64,000 nucleotides of DNA, from positions 8,174,704 to 8,238,703 of the forward strand of contig OW203729.1 in the NCBI GenBank assembly GCA_934045075.1, read 5' to 3'. The position numbers and the translations under genes are program-made. The notes below the pieces were generated by a model, which had not been told where the DNA came from, ran no database searches, and saw only the letters and a program-made list of their open reading frames with translations. This DNA is from Yponomeuta sedellus (lineage: Eukaryota > Arthropoda > Insecta > Lepidoptera > Yponomeutidae). Within the stretch, counting starts at the first letter, position 1, and each line of letters starts with the position of its first letter. Below are positions 41,801 to 52,737 of the stretch, one piece after another.

Positions 41801-42415
41801 GTCTTTTAGAAATCATTAACGGTTAGTTTACTACTTTACATATTTTACATAGCTTTCTGCTCTTCGGTTCGACATCAAAACGTTAATTACTGGGACAACG
41901 TTCATAAATTGCATTGTAGAACCAAAATCAGTGTGTATAGTGTACAATTATTTGAATTGCAATGGGCAGCTGTGAAATGTCCCATCTCCAAAAAATAATA
42001 TTTGTGTGGGTATAAGGCCCCCGGCCTGTTCTGAACAAAAACCGATAATGCGTGTCTCATCATAAGCATAATCTGCCAAAACAAATGTTTCGAATGCTTG
42101 TGGCACCACTACATTATAGTCAGCACCCGTATCTTAGAGGTTTGTATAACTGCATTACATTGCATGTACAGTATTGCATTTTCAACGCTGTTTTTACAAT
42201 GTGCCTAGGTGAAAGTTACATATTTATTCGTTGTTGTCGAAGCAACCGGAAAAAAAGTCCACACTGTCCGATGAATCGAACCAACATGTATAAAAAGTCC
42301 ACGCTTCCGATGGATCGGAACCAACAGATATAAAAAGTCCACGCTTCCTAAGAATCAAACCAACAGGAAAAAAGTCCGTGTCTTCCGATCAGTCGGACCA
42401 CGCGGTCACGGGGAA

Positions 42416-43430
42416 ATAATACGTAGAGCTTTATCTGCTATCGTTTTACTTCCTTACATTCACGCTGAAAAGTCCATAATTAGTTATTGTGTTAAGTATA
42501 TATGACTACAAATATTTAATAAAATGATTTTAAGAGAAGGATTTATGCCATTGGGTTATTTTTTGTGTTGCTAAGGATGTCCGCTACTGCTTTTGCCTTG
42601 ACCAATTCCTACGTTTACGTTGAGAAGTTCTGTTTAGTGTGAATCTGGAAATATGGAATCTGGATTACGATTCTGCTGATGCCTATGCTACTACGGAGCA
42701 AATCGTTAGTTTTTGGTCTCACTGCTGTACAAAATCATACTTATTAAGGGTCCATTCTGAAATGGACAATTCCTAAAACAACCCAATAGGTTGTTTTAAA
42801 ACCACTGTTCTATGAGTTATTTCTCAGATTGTTATTTTACAAATTATTAGACTTTAGATATTTTTAAAAAAAAATGCTAACAACCGAATCCTTTTCGAAC
42901 ACACAACATTGATAAATAAATGACTCTTTTTCCTTGATGCATTAGGTACCCAAGTAAAGTTTTAGGACGATTATAAATAAAGCCGGAAAAGAGCGAGTCG
43001 GGCTCGCCCACTGACTGAATTCGTAGAAAATTACATAGTATAAAAAGTTCAGGAATCGAGTCTTCCGAACTTTTCTCGAACTTCAACCACATTTTTTTAT
43101 AACCCCGAAAACTATTTACTATGAGTATTTACAAGTTTCATCAACTAGTTATTATAACAATTACTTAATTAATTAATCCAACCGTAAACCCATGGAAAAA
43201 TTGTTCTAGGCATTAAGAATAGGCATTAAGATACTCCGCGAAACGAAGATAAAATTAGTGGTTTATACCCAGTAATTGTAGCATCGTTTGGTATAGCTCT
43301 TAAGTATCTCAAGTAAGCGACTATCAGAGTTTTCAACGTTCATCGTGAAGCATGTAAATAATTTCCTACGTCCCCTGTAATGTAGTACAGAGGGTAGGTA
43401 CCGGTTGACCAGTCACAAATTATTTTCTAA
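42416..43430. other. Intergenic, nothing recognised
   Basis: AT-rich; no gene, SINE or TIR pair identified. Confidence 0.35.
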
Positions 43431-43434
43431 AATC

Positions 43435-43585
43435 CTCCGACCAGGTGGGATGACGATATGCGAAAAACTGCCGGCAGATGCTGGATGCGGCAAGCTGAAG
43501 ACAGGACGCTATGGCGCTCATTAGGGGGGGGGGGGGCTATGTCCAGCAGTGGACTACATAATATAGCCTGAAGAAGAAGAAGTAC
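43435..43585 (+). mobile_element. LINE 3' end fragment
   Basis: Same block as 30825 with a nine-G run inserted at ~43527 and a gaagaagaag tail. Confidence 0.6.
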
Positions 43586-43710
43586 TGCAAACGGTACAAT
43601 GCAACTTATTGTTTAGTTAACTTTCTGCTCTGTTTCTGGAGAACGTAAGAACCGCGGGTTGATAAAAGTATGTTTGATTTTGCTGACGCTATCTACCCCA
43701 GCAGATAGCT

Positions 43711-44235
43711 CTAGTTTGTCGGCCTAGCGGTGAGATGTTTGATTACAGTTAATTCCTGTTGTGAGTCGCCGTTCAAAATGGCACCAATGTGGGTATTTTT
43801 TCAGATTGTGACGTCCATATCTGGTTATCATATCACAATGATTTCGCTATACTCGTAATCTGGGTTTAGGACACGAGATTATGTTGTGTTTATTTATTTT
43901 TGTTTATTTTTCTCGACGGATTCAGTTGCTTGTAAATAGTTTATAACTGTATTTTACAGATTGAAATGCTTGTTTGATGAAGCGGTATCACGAATGATTA
44001 CCATGCTGGACGCCGTTGGTTTCGATTCAACTGGGTACTGCCGTACAGTTCTACCTTTTTTTTTTAACCAAAAGGCCTACTCGTGACCCCTATCTAGCCC
44101 GAGGGTGAAGACGAGGTCTAGGATTGACGGAATTTGCTCAGAAGTAGCCGGCACAGTGTTCCATATCGGCACACATGGCTTCAGTCTGGGTGTATTTGTC
44201 CATATTTGTGATGTCCTTGCCTACAGTTCTGCCAA
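43711..44235 (+). mobile_element. Two tRNA-derived SINE remnants
   Basis: 43711-43905 (tcggcctagcggtgagatg... gtgacgtccatatctgg) and 43976-44235 (gcggtatcacgaatgattacc ... ttcagtctgggtgtatttgtcc, tttgtgatgtccttgcc) both match the 31289 family. Confidence 0.5.
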
Positions 44236-44596
44236 ACTCGATAAAGAATAGAGGTAAACAAACCAATTTAGGGTTATCACAACTCACGTTTTACAAATCT
44301 TCTATTGTTCACATGATTATAGCCTTTTACTTGCTAACTATTTATTAACAATTCCTATTGCAGCATATTTAACTAGAATCACTCAAATAACATGCATATT
44401 ACCTTGTATTACGAAAAAGTTTAAAAAATTCGACATTAATTTTACGCGACAGCCCTACAGAAAAAGAATCATGGATGAAATTCAGGTGTGACAAACATTT
44501 TAGGAAATTTAGTTTATGCCAACAAGTGAAGTTTAGTCGTTTGTCAATACGTGTATGGCATAAGTATATAGCATAATATATTTGTGACAAAATGGT

Positions 44597-44935
44597 CCAA
44601 GACAAAAATATAGATTGCCCCCATATCATTGTGAATTAAATCCGATAGAAATCATATGGGGGCAAGTAAAAGGCCATGTTGCTGCCAAAAATAAAACTTT
44701 TTAAATGGCTGAACTAAATAAAGGTCCTGTTAGATGAGGCAATAAGTAAAATTACTCCAGCATCATGGCAACGTTGTGTTGAACAAGTAATTAAAGAAGA
44801 GAAGAAAACGCCGAATTTGATGGTGTAATGGATAATGTCATTGATTAATTTATAATTCAAAGTCTCCGGAGACACAAATTCATCCTCCTCTTTGGCCAGT
44901 GACAGTGATAATTAGTGTGAACATATGAATAAAAA
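44597..44935 (+). pseudogene. Tc1/mariner-IS630-type (DDE) transposase remnant
   Basis: One frame reads PPYHCELNPIEIIWGQVKGH then VAAKNKTF, a stop, MAELNK, a frameshift, then LLDEAISKITPASWQRCVEQ. The [P]-x-N-P-I-E-x-x-W segment is the third-catalytic-residue region of IS630/Tc1-type DDE transposases. Stops and frameshifts make it dead. The upstream part of the gene is not recognisable. Confidence 0.65.
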
Positions 44936-45004
44936 TATATACCAAGAACTTTCTTTTATTGCAATATTTGCAGTAGGTCCCAATCTACTCATTTTCATAG
45001 TAGC

Positions 45005-45300
45005 ATCTATAAGTACTTATGAATATTATAAAGTTGAAGAGTTTGTTTGTTTTTTTGCTTAAACGCGCTTAATTCTATTAGGAAAATCATGCGGCATGGC
45101 TCGCGTAGATGTTTGTTAAATCTGTGTTTCATATTTCAGTGTTGTCATATGTCATATTCAAATCGTTTAAGCCCTTCACTATAAAATCATAAACATATAA
45201 ACATAAATAAGCATTTTACATTAGTAGGAGGAACGATTATTATTTGTATGAAAACATTTCTAGAAAAGGTGGTTAACATCTGCCTTTTAGGTGTAAACAA
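45005..45300 (+). mobile_element. Helitron-like 5' fragment
   Basis: 'attataaagttgaagagtttgtttgttt' with 'aaacgcgcttaattctattagg' resembles the 5' end of lepidopteran non-autonomous Helitrons; 3' end not found. Confidence 0.35.
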
Positions 45301-45949
45301 GTCGTTGCCTAGCAACGGTTTGTTTATCGCCATTCGTTATCGAACTTGGCTCAGGTATAGTTATCATAGCACAGAGTAGGTATCCAAGTTTGGAACTACG
45401 ACTAGTGATCGTGTTGTGTGGAAGTTATTATACGTCAGTTTCAACTGTCCTAGGCGTTCTTGGAAATGATATTAATGACTGGCGTAAATCTGCAACTTAG
45501 TGAAAACCTGTAGATCTGTTGCAGATCCTTTGGTATCACGTTCACGACCCTTTGCATAAATATTAACTAGAGGTCAATTTCGAGGCAAAGTTTCAATCCT
45601 ATCAGGGTGTGTCATGTTTACTTAACCACGACGTCATAAAAATTCAAGATTTTAGTTAATACAGAACACGGTAAAACCATTTGCTAGCATTTCAAATAAA
45701 CTTTACACAAGCATGTGCGCAGAAAGCTGGGAATTTAGCTTATTTACTCTTTAAACGTGCCCAGAATTGTTTATGTTCATTAGCACTGACGACTAGTAGC
45801 TATCGTTTCTTGTGCCTTACAGTAAGAACTATTTTACAACGGACAATCTTGGCTACAGCACATTGGAGATGAAATTCCATAGAATCGACTACACGATTTG
45901 CTATCAGTGTGAATCACTCGGTATCTGAGTACGTCAGTGTCCGTGGAAG

Positions 45950-46085
45950 GCTTGGCTCTCTGTATAAGAGCGTATACCAGGCGAGCCGATGCACAGTACC
46001 TTTCGTGACACGGCTTACAGGTGATCAGTGCAAAAAGCCACGGGAACAAGGACTTAAAAGCTTTCAACGTAACATTATTTAACTG
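45950..46085 (+). promoter_or_regulatory. Possible promoter and non-coding first exon for peptide gene at 48.7 kb
   Basis: 'tctctgtataagagcg' (~45958-45973) is a TATA-like element and 'gatgcacagtacc' ~25-30 bp later is initiator-like. About 95 bp on, 'aactgtaagtatata' is a strong splice donor (intron from ~46085). There is no long frame between, so it would be a 5' UTR exon joined to the acceptor at 48683. Inferred only. Confidence 0.3.
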
Positions 46086-46709
46086 TAAGTATATACATAC
46101 CTAGCGTGTTTAATTTAATTATGTTAATCTCATTATCTGTTGTAAGAAGCTCCTTTTTCATAGCATCGCTAGCAATATCGGTAGTTTTAATACGAAAAAA
46201 AGGTTTTTAAGCTTAGTTGTATATTCTTTGATATATTGTATCATTGTGCTATTTTAATTATGACCAATTTATTACAGTAGCTTGTTTATTATAACTGATA
46301 ACTGCCAATATCGCTAGCGCAGTAAAAGCTGTCGCGCTTTACAAGAGACATTTACACATGAACGTTTGGCTAAAACATCTAAACGTCCTTGGCTGATCAC
46401 TAGTCTCTTAACTTGCTAGGAAGCTAGTCAGAGTATTCATGTATTTCCGTCAGTGATAGTTTTCACTCGTTTCACTTCGTTAACTTCGGGAGGTCATTCT
46501 CATCGAAACACTATGGTGCTTCGATTGAGAATGAGCTCCAACGCTGACGTCCCGTCAGCCCCCACATAATTTATCATAACTGTAGAAGTCCAACTTAAAT
46601 CTTGTCTAGAAAGTGAATATTTAAATGAAATGAAATATTTGTTAGAAAATCTTTATAATATCAATTAAAGAGCTATTTAAGACGTAAATAATATTTATCT
46701 GGCACGGTT

Positions 46710-46812
46710 AGCCAGAGGTCGCGGGTTCGAGTCTCGGCATGGAATTTGTAGCCTTTAAATAGGTTTTTAAAATTGTCCTTAGCACGGGTTAGTGCATTAA
46801 AAAGAATATAAT
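46710..46812 (+). mobile_element. tRNA-derived SINE
   Basis: B-box 'cgggttcgagtctcgg' then 'ttaaataggtttttaaaattgtccttagcacgggttagtgc'; same family as 17046. Confidence 0.6.
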
Positions 46813-46892
46813 ATTTACGCTTTTTTATTCCAATAGGAGCTTGGAGTCTATTCATAAAACCTACTTGGCGAACCTATTTCGATAGTTTTCTT

Positions 46893-47150
46893 TGTCGTCG
46901 TCGTCGTCGTCAGGCTGTACTAGTCCACTGCTGGACATAGCCCTCCCCTACAGAGCGCCACGTTTGTGCTATCATAGGGGGTAATGCCCATAATCCCCAC
47001 GCTGGGCATGTGTTGGGTTGGGGATCGAATGTGTTTAAAAATTTTAACAAAATAAATGCGTACAAAATTAGAATCCGAAGCGATGGTGTCGATATAAACT
47101 TAAGTAGCTACAAGTATTTAGGGCAATACAAAATCGTAGCTATTCATTTC
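46893..47150 (-). mobile_element. LINE 3' end and abutting RT scrap
   Basis: 46893-47030 is the inverted LINE end (cgtcgtcgtcgtcagg ... tccccacgctgggc). From ~47035 the plus strand carries IRSDGVDINLSSYKYLGQY, the kYLG motif following LINE reverse transcriptases. Confidence 0.5.
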
Positions 47151-47755
47151 GATAGATTTCTCTGTTGCATCAAAATATGCCATAAATAGTGTTTGTCAAT
47201 TAATTCTATAGAATCTACCATATACAATAATGTTTGTCGGATTTGATACTATTTTATTCCTCGGCTACTATTCGAATTATAGTAAAGATTAACGAAAAAC
47301 GGGTTTTCCACTTATATACTGATATTGATTAGCCATAAATGTAATAAAATCTAGATGTCGTTTTTACAGACACGAGATACGAATACGTGGGAACCGTATA
47401 GTAATTTTGCGTTTAACAAAGACTTACTAATCGTAGGTACTATCTCGGTTGATACCTATAGCATTAACTTGTACACACTATAGTATTGTTACGCTACGGG
47501 CTATTTTATTACCTACAACAATGTACTCGTACTCGTATAACGATTTTGCATTTTCAAGGCAAAGGCAGAAATGTAGTAGGTACTTACTTGCCGATGACCG
47601 CTTTTGATACCAATATTTTTTTTGTGTTAGCCGGTTTGTTGATTTATCGATGTGTAGTTACCGGACCGATACGGACATTAGACCAGACCCGATTGTTGGT
47701 AACCTTGATCATGCGCGCAGTGACATTTAAGTAGTTTTTTTGCAGGTATCTTTAA

Positions 47756-47925
47756 AGCCAGGTTTTCACGGTCTTAGTACGCTCGGACCGAGTGCCCCAT
47801 CCGAGTAAACTAATGCTTATGATTGGACGGTTTTTCGTGACAGCACCAAAATAGCCAATCAGAAGCTTCAGTTTACACAGATGGCGCACTCGGTCCGAGT
47901 CCACTAAGACCGTGAAAACGCGGCT
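47756..47925. mobile_element. Foldback MITE (copy 2)
   Basis: ggttttcacggtcttagtac ... gaccgtgaaaacgcggct, same family as 28392-28567, with the asymmetric centre in inverted orientation. Confidence 0.75.
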
Positions 47926-48279
47926 TTAGCCTTAGATACTTTCTTACCGGCATATTAAATGACACTGTCTCTGTCTATAGCCATGCCAATTTCATTAACT
48001 ATACGTACCTACACCTGTACGATTACTAAGTGTATAATACGGATCATTCTAACTCATTCATTGTTAACCATGTAAAATTCAATGCACATACCATAGTCGA
48101 TTCACCCACACAGTAATAAGTAGGTAGACTAATTGTATTAATTGACTACGCAATGTACTTCTATTATTTCACAGTCGACGGCCCATCATCTTATACATCG
48201 ATGCACTCTGCTCCGTCGACTTTGCAACTAAAATGTACAAGGTGATGTGTTTTCGACTGTACACGAAGCGCATCCGACA

Positions 48280-48520
48280 GCCGACCGTTACTAAACATCC
48301 TACTCTCTAGAAGTACCGCAGCATGTCAACCACCGGCCGGCGGCCGTACCAAGACGAAGTGGGTGACGTAAAGGCATGACGTAGACATAACAATCGATAC
48401 TAAACATTCCAAACCCTATACCAGATTGTTCATCAACGACCGCCTTATATATTCTGACGAACGGGATGCCGTAAAGTACGTACAAAGCCACAGAAACAAC
48501 AATGACTACCAAAACTAAAT
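48280..48520 (+). pseudogene. Decayed duplicate of the small Cys-peptide gene
   Basis: An ATG at 48323 begins MSTTGRRPYQDEVGDVKA and then hits TGA (48377-48379). The intact gene at 48688 begins MSTTDRVVYPDEADALKAEA. Upstream, 'gttactaaacatcctactctct' matches 'ttattaaacatcccactctcc' before the intact copy's acceptor. Around 48456-48512 'gaacgggatgccgtaaag...agccacagaaac' again resembles the intact coding sequence. The conserved CPPG/CREV block is missing, so it is a truncated tandem copy. Confidence 0.6.
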
Positions 48521-48687
48521 AACCGTCTCTTTACAGCATAAGTTTGACTGCCGCCGCGCCGCCCGCCTTGTACCCAGTAGTAGCTGGCTCAAATACCAAA
48601 GTTTAACAGATGTTATGGTGGCTTTGGCACATGAGACTTAGGCATATAACGGTTACTGTTATTAAACATCCCACTCTCCACAGCACG

Positions 48688-48948
48688 ATGTCAACCACCG
48701 ACCGCGTCGTCTACCCCGATGAAGCGGATGCCTTGAAAGCCGAAGCCACAGAAACCGCCAAGTCAGAAACTAGCTGCAATTGCACATCCAACGCCACTCT
48801 CGTGGACACAAGTGGCTCTGGTGCCTCCAATGCTACGATGGAAACGCCTGCTATCGTCAACAGAAACATGATCCAAGTGCCGCCAAACTGTCCACCTGGA
48901 TGGAAGATGAGTGCTGACGGAGTTTGTCGCGAGGTTTTTGAAGATTAA
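48688..48948 (+). CDS. Small Cys-peptide gene (CPPG...GVCREVF)
   Basis: 86 codons from the ATG at 48688, four bases after a strong acceptor (ccactctccacag). The N-terminus is Ala/Glu/Thr-rich (MSTTDRVVYPDEADALKAEA), the middle Ser/Thr/Asn-rich with N-glycosylation-type NCT, NAT and NAT sequons (~30-50), and the C-terminal block is VPPNCPPGWKMSADGVCREV-FED. The block matches the gene at 13864 (VPCEEGFKRDIMGICREVW). Sequons suggest secretion, yet no signal peptide is encoded in this exon, so either a 5' coding exon (phase 2) exists or the start is upstream. A 112-codon reading from 48610 would cross the acceptor and is less likely. ATTAAA at 49180 may be the poly(A) signal. Function unknown. 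Confidence 0.65.
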   Translation: MSTTDRVVYPDEADALKAEATETAKSETSCNCTSNATLVDTSGSGASNATMETPAIVNRNMIQVPPNCPPGWKMSADGVCREVFED

Positions 48949-49189
48949 TAGAGGAGTGTTTACCGAGTGTCGTCGTTACCTCCTAGTATTTCGATGTACT
49001 TACCAAGTAAATGCAAAATTAGGCTTAGTTTTCGATCTACCCATTGTTGAATGTATCTCAGTGTGTGAAGAGAATGGTTGAAAAAAGTATTATTTATTAA
49101 CTAATTGTCTGTGTGTTAGTAAGTTAATGAATGTTCCTATTTTAGAGATAACTTTATAAAGTTTTATAAAGAAAGTGTTATTAAACGTT

Positions 49190-49900
49190 ACATAACTTTC
49201 TTTCGATTTGTTGGAACATATTTGATTGATCCGGTTGAGGTTTTGATTTGCATGTGTGCGCGTAATAAAAGTCAGCGTTTTTCTAATAATTAACGATCAT
49301 TTACTTTTAAAATATCCATATTATTACATAATAATAATGGCTAACTTTGTGATAATTAAAACAGGATCTAAGATAAAAAATTAAAGTATTACTTCTCATT
49401 CTATAACCCTGACATCACAAAATATTGTTGATATTTACCTACTAAATTATAAGTAACCGAGCGTTGCATAAGTTTTAACAAATGGAGCCTCACTCTCACA
49501 CGAGTTCCTGAAAAAGAAAACCATAAGTTAGGTATTACACCCACTTTTCGACTGAAAATAGCACTGAGGCTTTCAGTGCTCTATTTCATAGAACTACAGT
49601 TCATGGTTTGTATTTCAATTCCATGCATTGATTAGCCGCTTCGTCCACATATGAACAAGCAGGAAAACTTGGCTTCGCAATGTAGGTAGGTACATAAAAA
49701 CGTCATAATAAACTATGAATATCGTAGTCTTATGAAATTCGGATCAAATGCACATTTTGACATAATTATGTTAGCGGACGGAAAATAGTCTTTCAGTAGG
49801 TATATAGCGGAAACCACTACGCGAATAGGTAATTTATTCTGAGCAACACGACTCTGTCAGTCAGCAACATCCTTTAATAATATTCATCTCTATGGCACGG
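49190..49900. other. Intergenic, nothing recognised
   Basis: AT-rich spacer without a recognisable gene or repeat. Confidence 0.35.
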
Positions 49901-49904
49901 AGTG

Positions 49905-50345
49905 ACAGGGTCGGACTGGGTCCAAGGGGCTCAGGTAGTATTTTTGCTTTAGGGGCGCGCCGCACGCATACCATCAGGGCCTAGATTCTGCTAATGCATC
50001 GTGGTACAATTACAATTTCATGAACATGGTGATTTAATTTCGTTGCTGCTTCATACATCGAACCTGCTAGGGCGTCAATGGTATGAACAAGCACCCCACG
50101 TGACCCGACTATGTATCTGTCATGGTACTATAATGTACCAACAGAATTAAGGCCCTGGTCAATCAACAAGGTAACTAATAGAGGCGATTTTTGTGGCTCG
50201 GTCCAAGACCAGGCTGATTAGTTAGTGAATTATTAACATACTATTTTAATTTCGTTCAATGTTCCGATACGGCAAAAAAATGGTTTTGGAGGCCTACGCA
50301 CGGGTCGGGGCCCGGGTGGCAGCTCTATGGCCAGTCCGACACTGC
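49905..50345. mobile_element. Non-autonomous DNA element with 'cagtgtcggactgg' ends
   Basis: Left 'gacagggtcggactgggtcc' and right 'ggccagtccgacactg' are inverted. The ~440-bp interior has GC-rich patches (ggggcgcgccgcacgc) and no coding. Confidence 0.5.
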
Positions 50346-50544
50346 GTAGCCAACTCAACTTAGATAATCCTACTAATTCCGGGTTTCTTTGTTAACGACA
50401 TAGTAGTACAGTCTGTTAACTTTTAGAATATACCTCGGGCTCTAGAGTAGGCTTCGATTTTCGCCGAAAGCACACCAGTGTTATACTACTTCATGTTCTG
50501 TATAAAACTTTTCTACACTATTATACTATTTTTATTTTTAATGC

Positions 50545-50635
50545 ACTAAGCCGTGCTAAGGACAAATTTAAGTTGCGGGTTCGAATCCCGGGATGGGTGA
50601 AATTTTTAGCCTCTAAATAGTTTTTTAAATTTTCT
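50545..50635 (+). mobile_element. tRNA-derived SINE remnant
   Basis: 'gcgggttcgaatcccgggatggg' and 'aaatttttagcctctaaatag'; same family as 17046. Confidence 0.55.
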
Positions 50636-51107
50636 ACACTATTTTGAAAAGTTATGTAAAGTTAAGTGTCATATTAGTTCCGACATTTCTATTACACGAA
50701 TATATCCGATTCTATCCGATAGTAGGTAGCCGAGGTATATTCTTAAAGCTAACAGACTGTACCTATGTTAAATAACGCAGTATGCATAAGAGTAGAGTAG
50801 AACTTTAGATCGTTCTAATCGAAAATAAATACTAGAGTTTGTTTTTGTCTGTCGATGTTCTGCCTTGTGAATTGGCTACGTACTCGTATGTCGCCTGAGA
50901 TCGAAGAAATTTCAATTTCCTTGGTTAAATAAGGACTACGATTTTTCCTCCAAAAAATACTAGATTTTTACTTAGCGTGTGGTACCAAGATATCAAGTAT
51001 ATTTTCATAAATGAAAAGATGTCAGCTCTTTACCACGTTCGCTGCTTCGTACAATCACACTAATCACACTATCACACTTCGCATTATCACAATATCACAT
51101 CACATCA

Positions 51108-51313
51108 TACTAATTATAAAGGCGAATGTTTGTGAGAATGTATGTTTGTTACTTCTTCACGTCTAAACAGCTAGAGCGATTTTAATAAAATTTGGTATGG
51201 AGTTAGCTGACACCCTAGATTAACACATAAGGCTACATTTTACTGCGGGAAAATATCTTATTCCCATGGGAAAATCCATAAACCGCGGGTAACACCACGG
51301 GGCACAGCTAGTT
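51108..51313 (+). mobile_element. Helitron-like non-autonomous element
   Basis: 'aattataaaggcgaatgtttgt', 'agagcgattttaataaaatttggtatgg', 'aaaccgcgggtaacaccacgg' and terminal 'gcacagctagtt' have the order of lepidopteran Helitrons with a CTAG-type end. Confidence 0.5.
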
Positions 51314-51319
51314 CAGAAT

Positions 51320-52680
51320 AATCTTGATATTGCACAACCTTGGCATTCTTTCCTCACGCCTTCTCTTATTCCTTCTACCTTGCTTGATTAATTTATAAAG
51401 ATTACTTTATACCTAGCTTCCGCTATGGTGGCGATTGCGTCATGATTATTGCCTGTGATAATTTATGGTTTCTATTTTATGCATATCAAGAGGAAATAAG
51501 CAGATGGGTTTTGAATCATGAGGAAAATTGTGAGCAACTCTTCTGCATGCATTGGTGAGTGAACAAAGAAACAATAAAATAACAAAACTAAAGCCAGTTT
51601 GTTACTGTCACAAAACAAACCGGAGCGTCGGAAAAAATAAACCAACTCAAAGTGCTTAAGAAAACGGTGTATTATTAAACAAATTAAACGTATGACAAAA
51701 ATACCTATGTTACAATAATCTAACATTGACTTTGAATTATACTTGCTAATAAGTTAAAACAATTATTTCTACGTACGAACTAAAGTATAAAAAGTCAACA
51801 TGTAAGCGTGTTTCAGGAATGTCACTGGTGAACCATCGGTATTGCAATAGTTTTATTAGATAAGTAGGTACTCGACATTGCTAGATATTAGGTTTACTAT
51901 ACTGCTTCTACTTTATAATAAGCTGACGTCATAATCTGAAGTGCCTGAAAGCCTATTATTCTGAAATCAATGATTGAAAAATCTGGGTGACTTCAAACTC
52001 GTTCACCGTATATAAAGGGGCATTCGAACCAATGTTTGGAAACATTCGGTGCTAGTTAAAAAATATACTCATAAAATTTATAATTTCTTGTACACAAAAT
52101 TATAAAGCATAAACAAACAATAGCATATTGTTTAGTTGCATCGACTATCCGTCTTTTAGCTTCTTTTTTCCGTCAATGGTTGTCTGGAAGAAATTACTTT
52201 CAGTAATAAGGTCACCAATTTTATTGTACTTTGTTACGTTTGAGTCTCTTATGTAATTCTTGGTGTACATACTTACAATAAAGAATATTATACAATAGAA
52301 TAAAAAAAAACTATACTTCGAGCGCCTTAAAGTATATAAGCGCGGGTAAAATCTGTTTTTTATTATTTACGCTTATCGGACATACTTGTTAATCATTCTA
52401 TCAACATAATCCTCTAAATAACCTTGAAAATAACAGGAAAGAACTGACGAGGATATTTGAAAATAATTTCCAACGTTATGAAATTTCCTGGTTACATACG
52501 AGTACCTACATATTCTATGAATTTAGATTCACAGTTTGGAGCCAAAGGTTGCAAATCACTAATAGTACTATTTACAAATATGTTATAACATTACTGATAA
52601 ATCATTATTAATACTGTTTGTCACAATGAAAAGGATTTCATCCATTCCTTTATGATATTCCTAACCTCTTGCTAACGATT
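51320..52680. other. Intergenic with orphan promoter-like site
   Basis: No gene. At 52010-52022 'ccgtatataaaggggc' is an excellent TATA box with no coding frame behind it. Confidence 0.3.
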
Positions 52681-52737
52681 TCAAAATCACCATGCACTTT
52701 CAGACACTAAAGACTTGGCCTAAGACAAAGTGGCTAC

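Larger units (their letters stand above)
40177..42415 (-). mobile_element. Degenerate MULE-type DNA transposon
   Basis: Left edge: about three ~58-bp tandem units (actgatcggacgacgcggat...tattggttcgctc), 40177-40365. Right edge: about four ~41-bp units (ggaaaaaagtccac...ttccgatgaatcgaacc), 42230-42410. They carry the same motifs in inverted order, as in a MULE with repeat-rich TIRs. Between them a minus-strand frame (41128-41370) encodes TDYEAIKTIKDFFPQANTKR then CFYHYARAVWKQ, the D-Y-E ... C-x2-H region of the MULE transposase domain. The rest of the transposase is absent or decayed, and a ~350-bp MITE has inserted within it. Confidence 0.6.

Noticed and set aside
48300..48512. 70-codon minus-strand hydrophobic frame
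   Set aside because: It is antisense to the decayed peptide-gene copy; plus-strand homology explains the region better.
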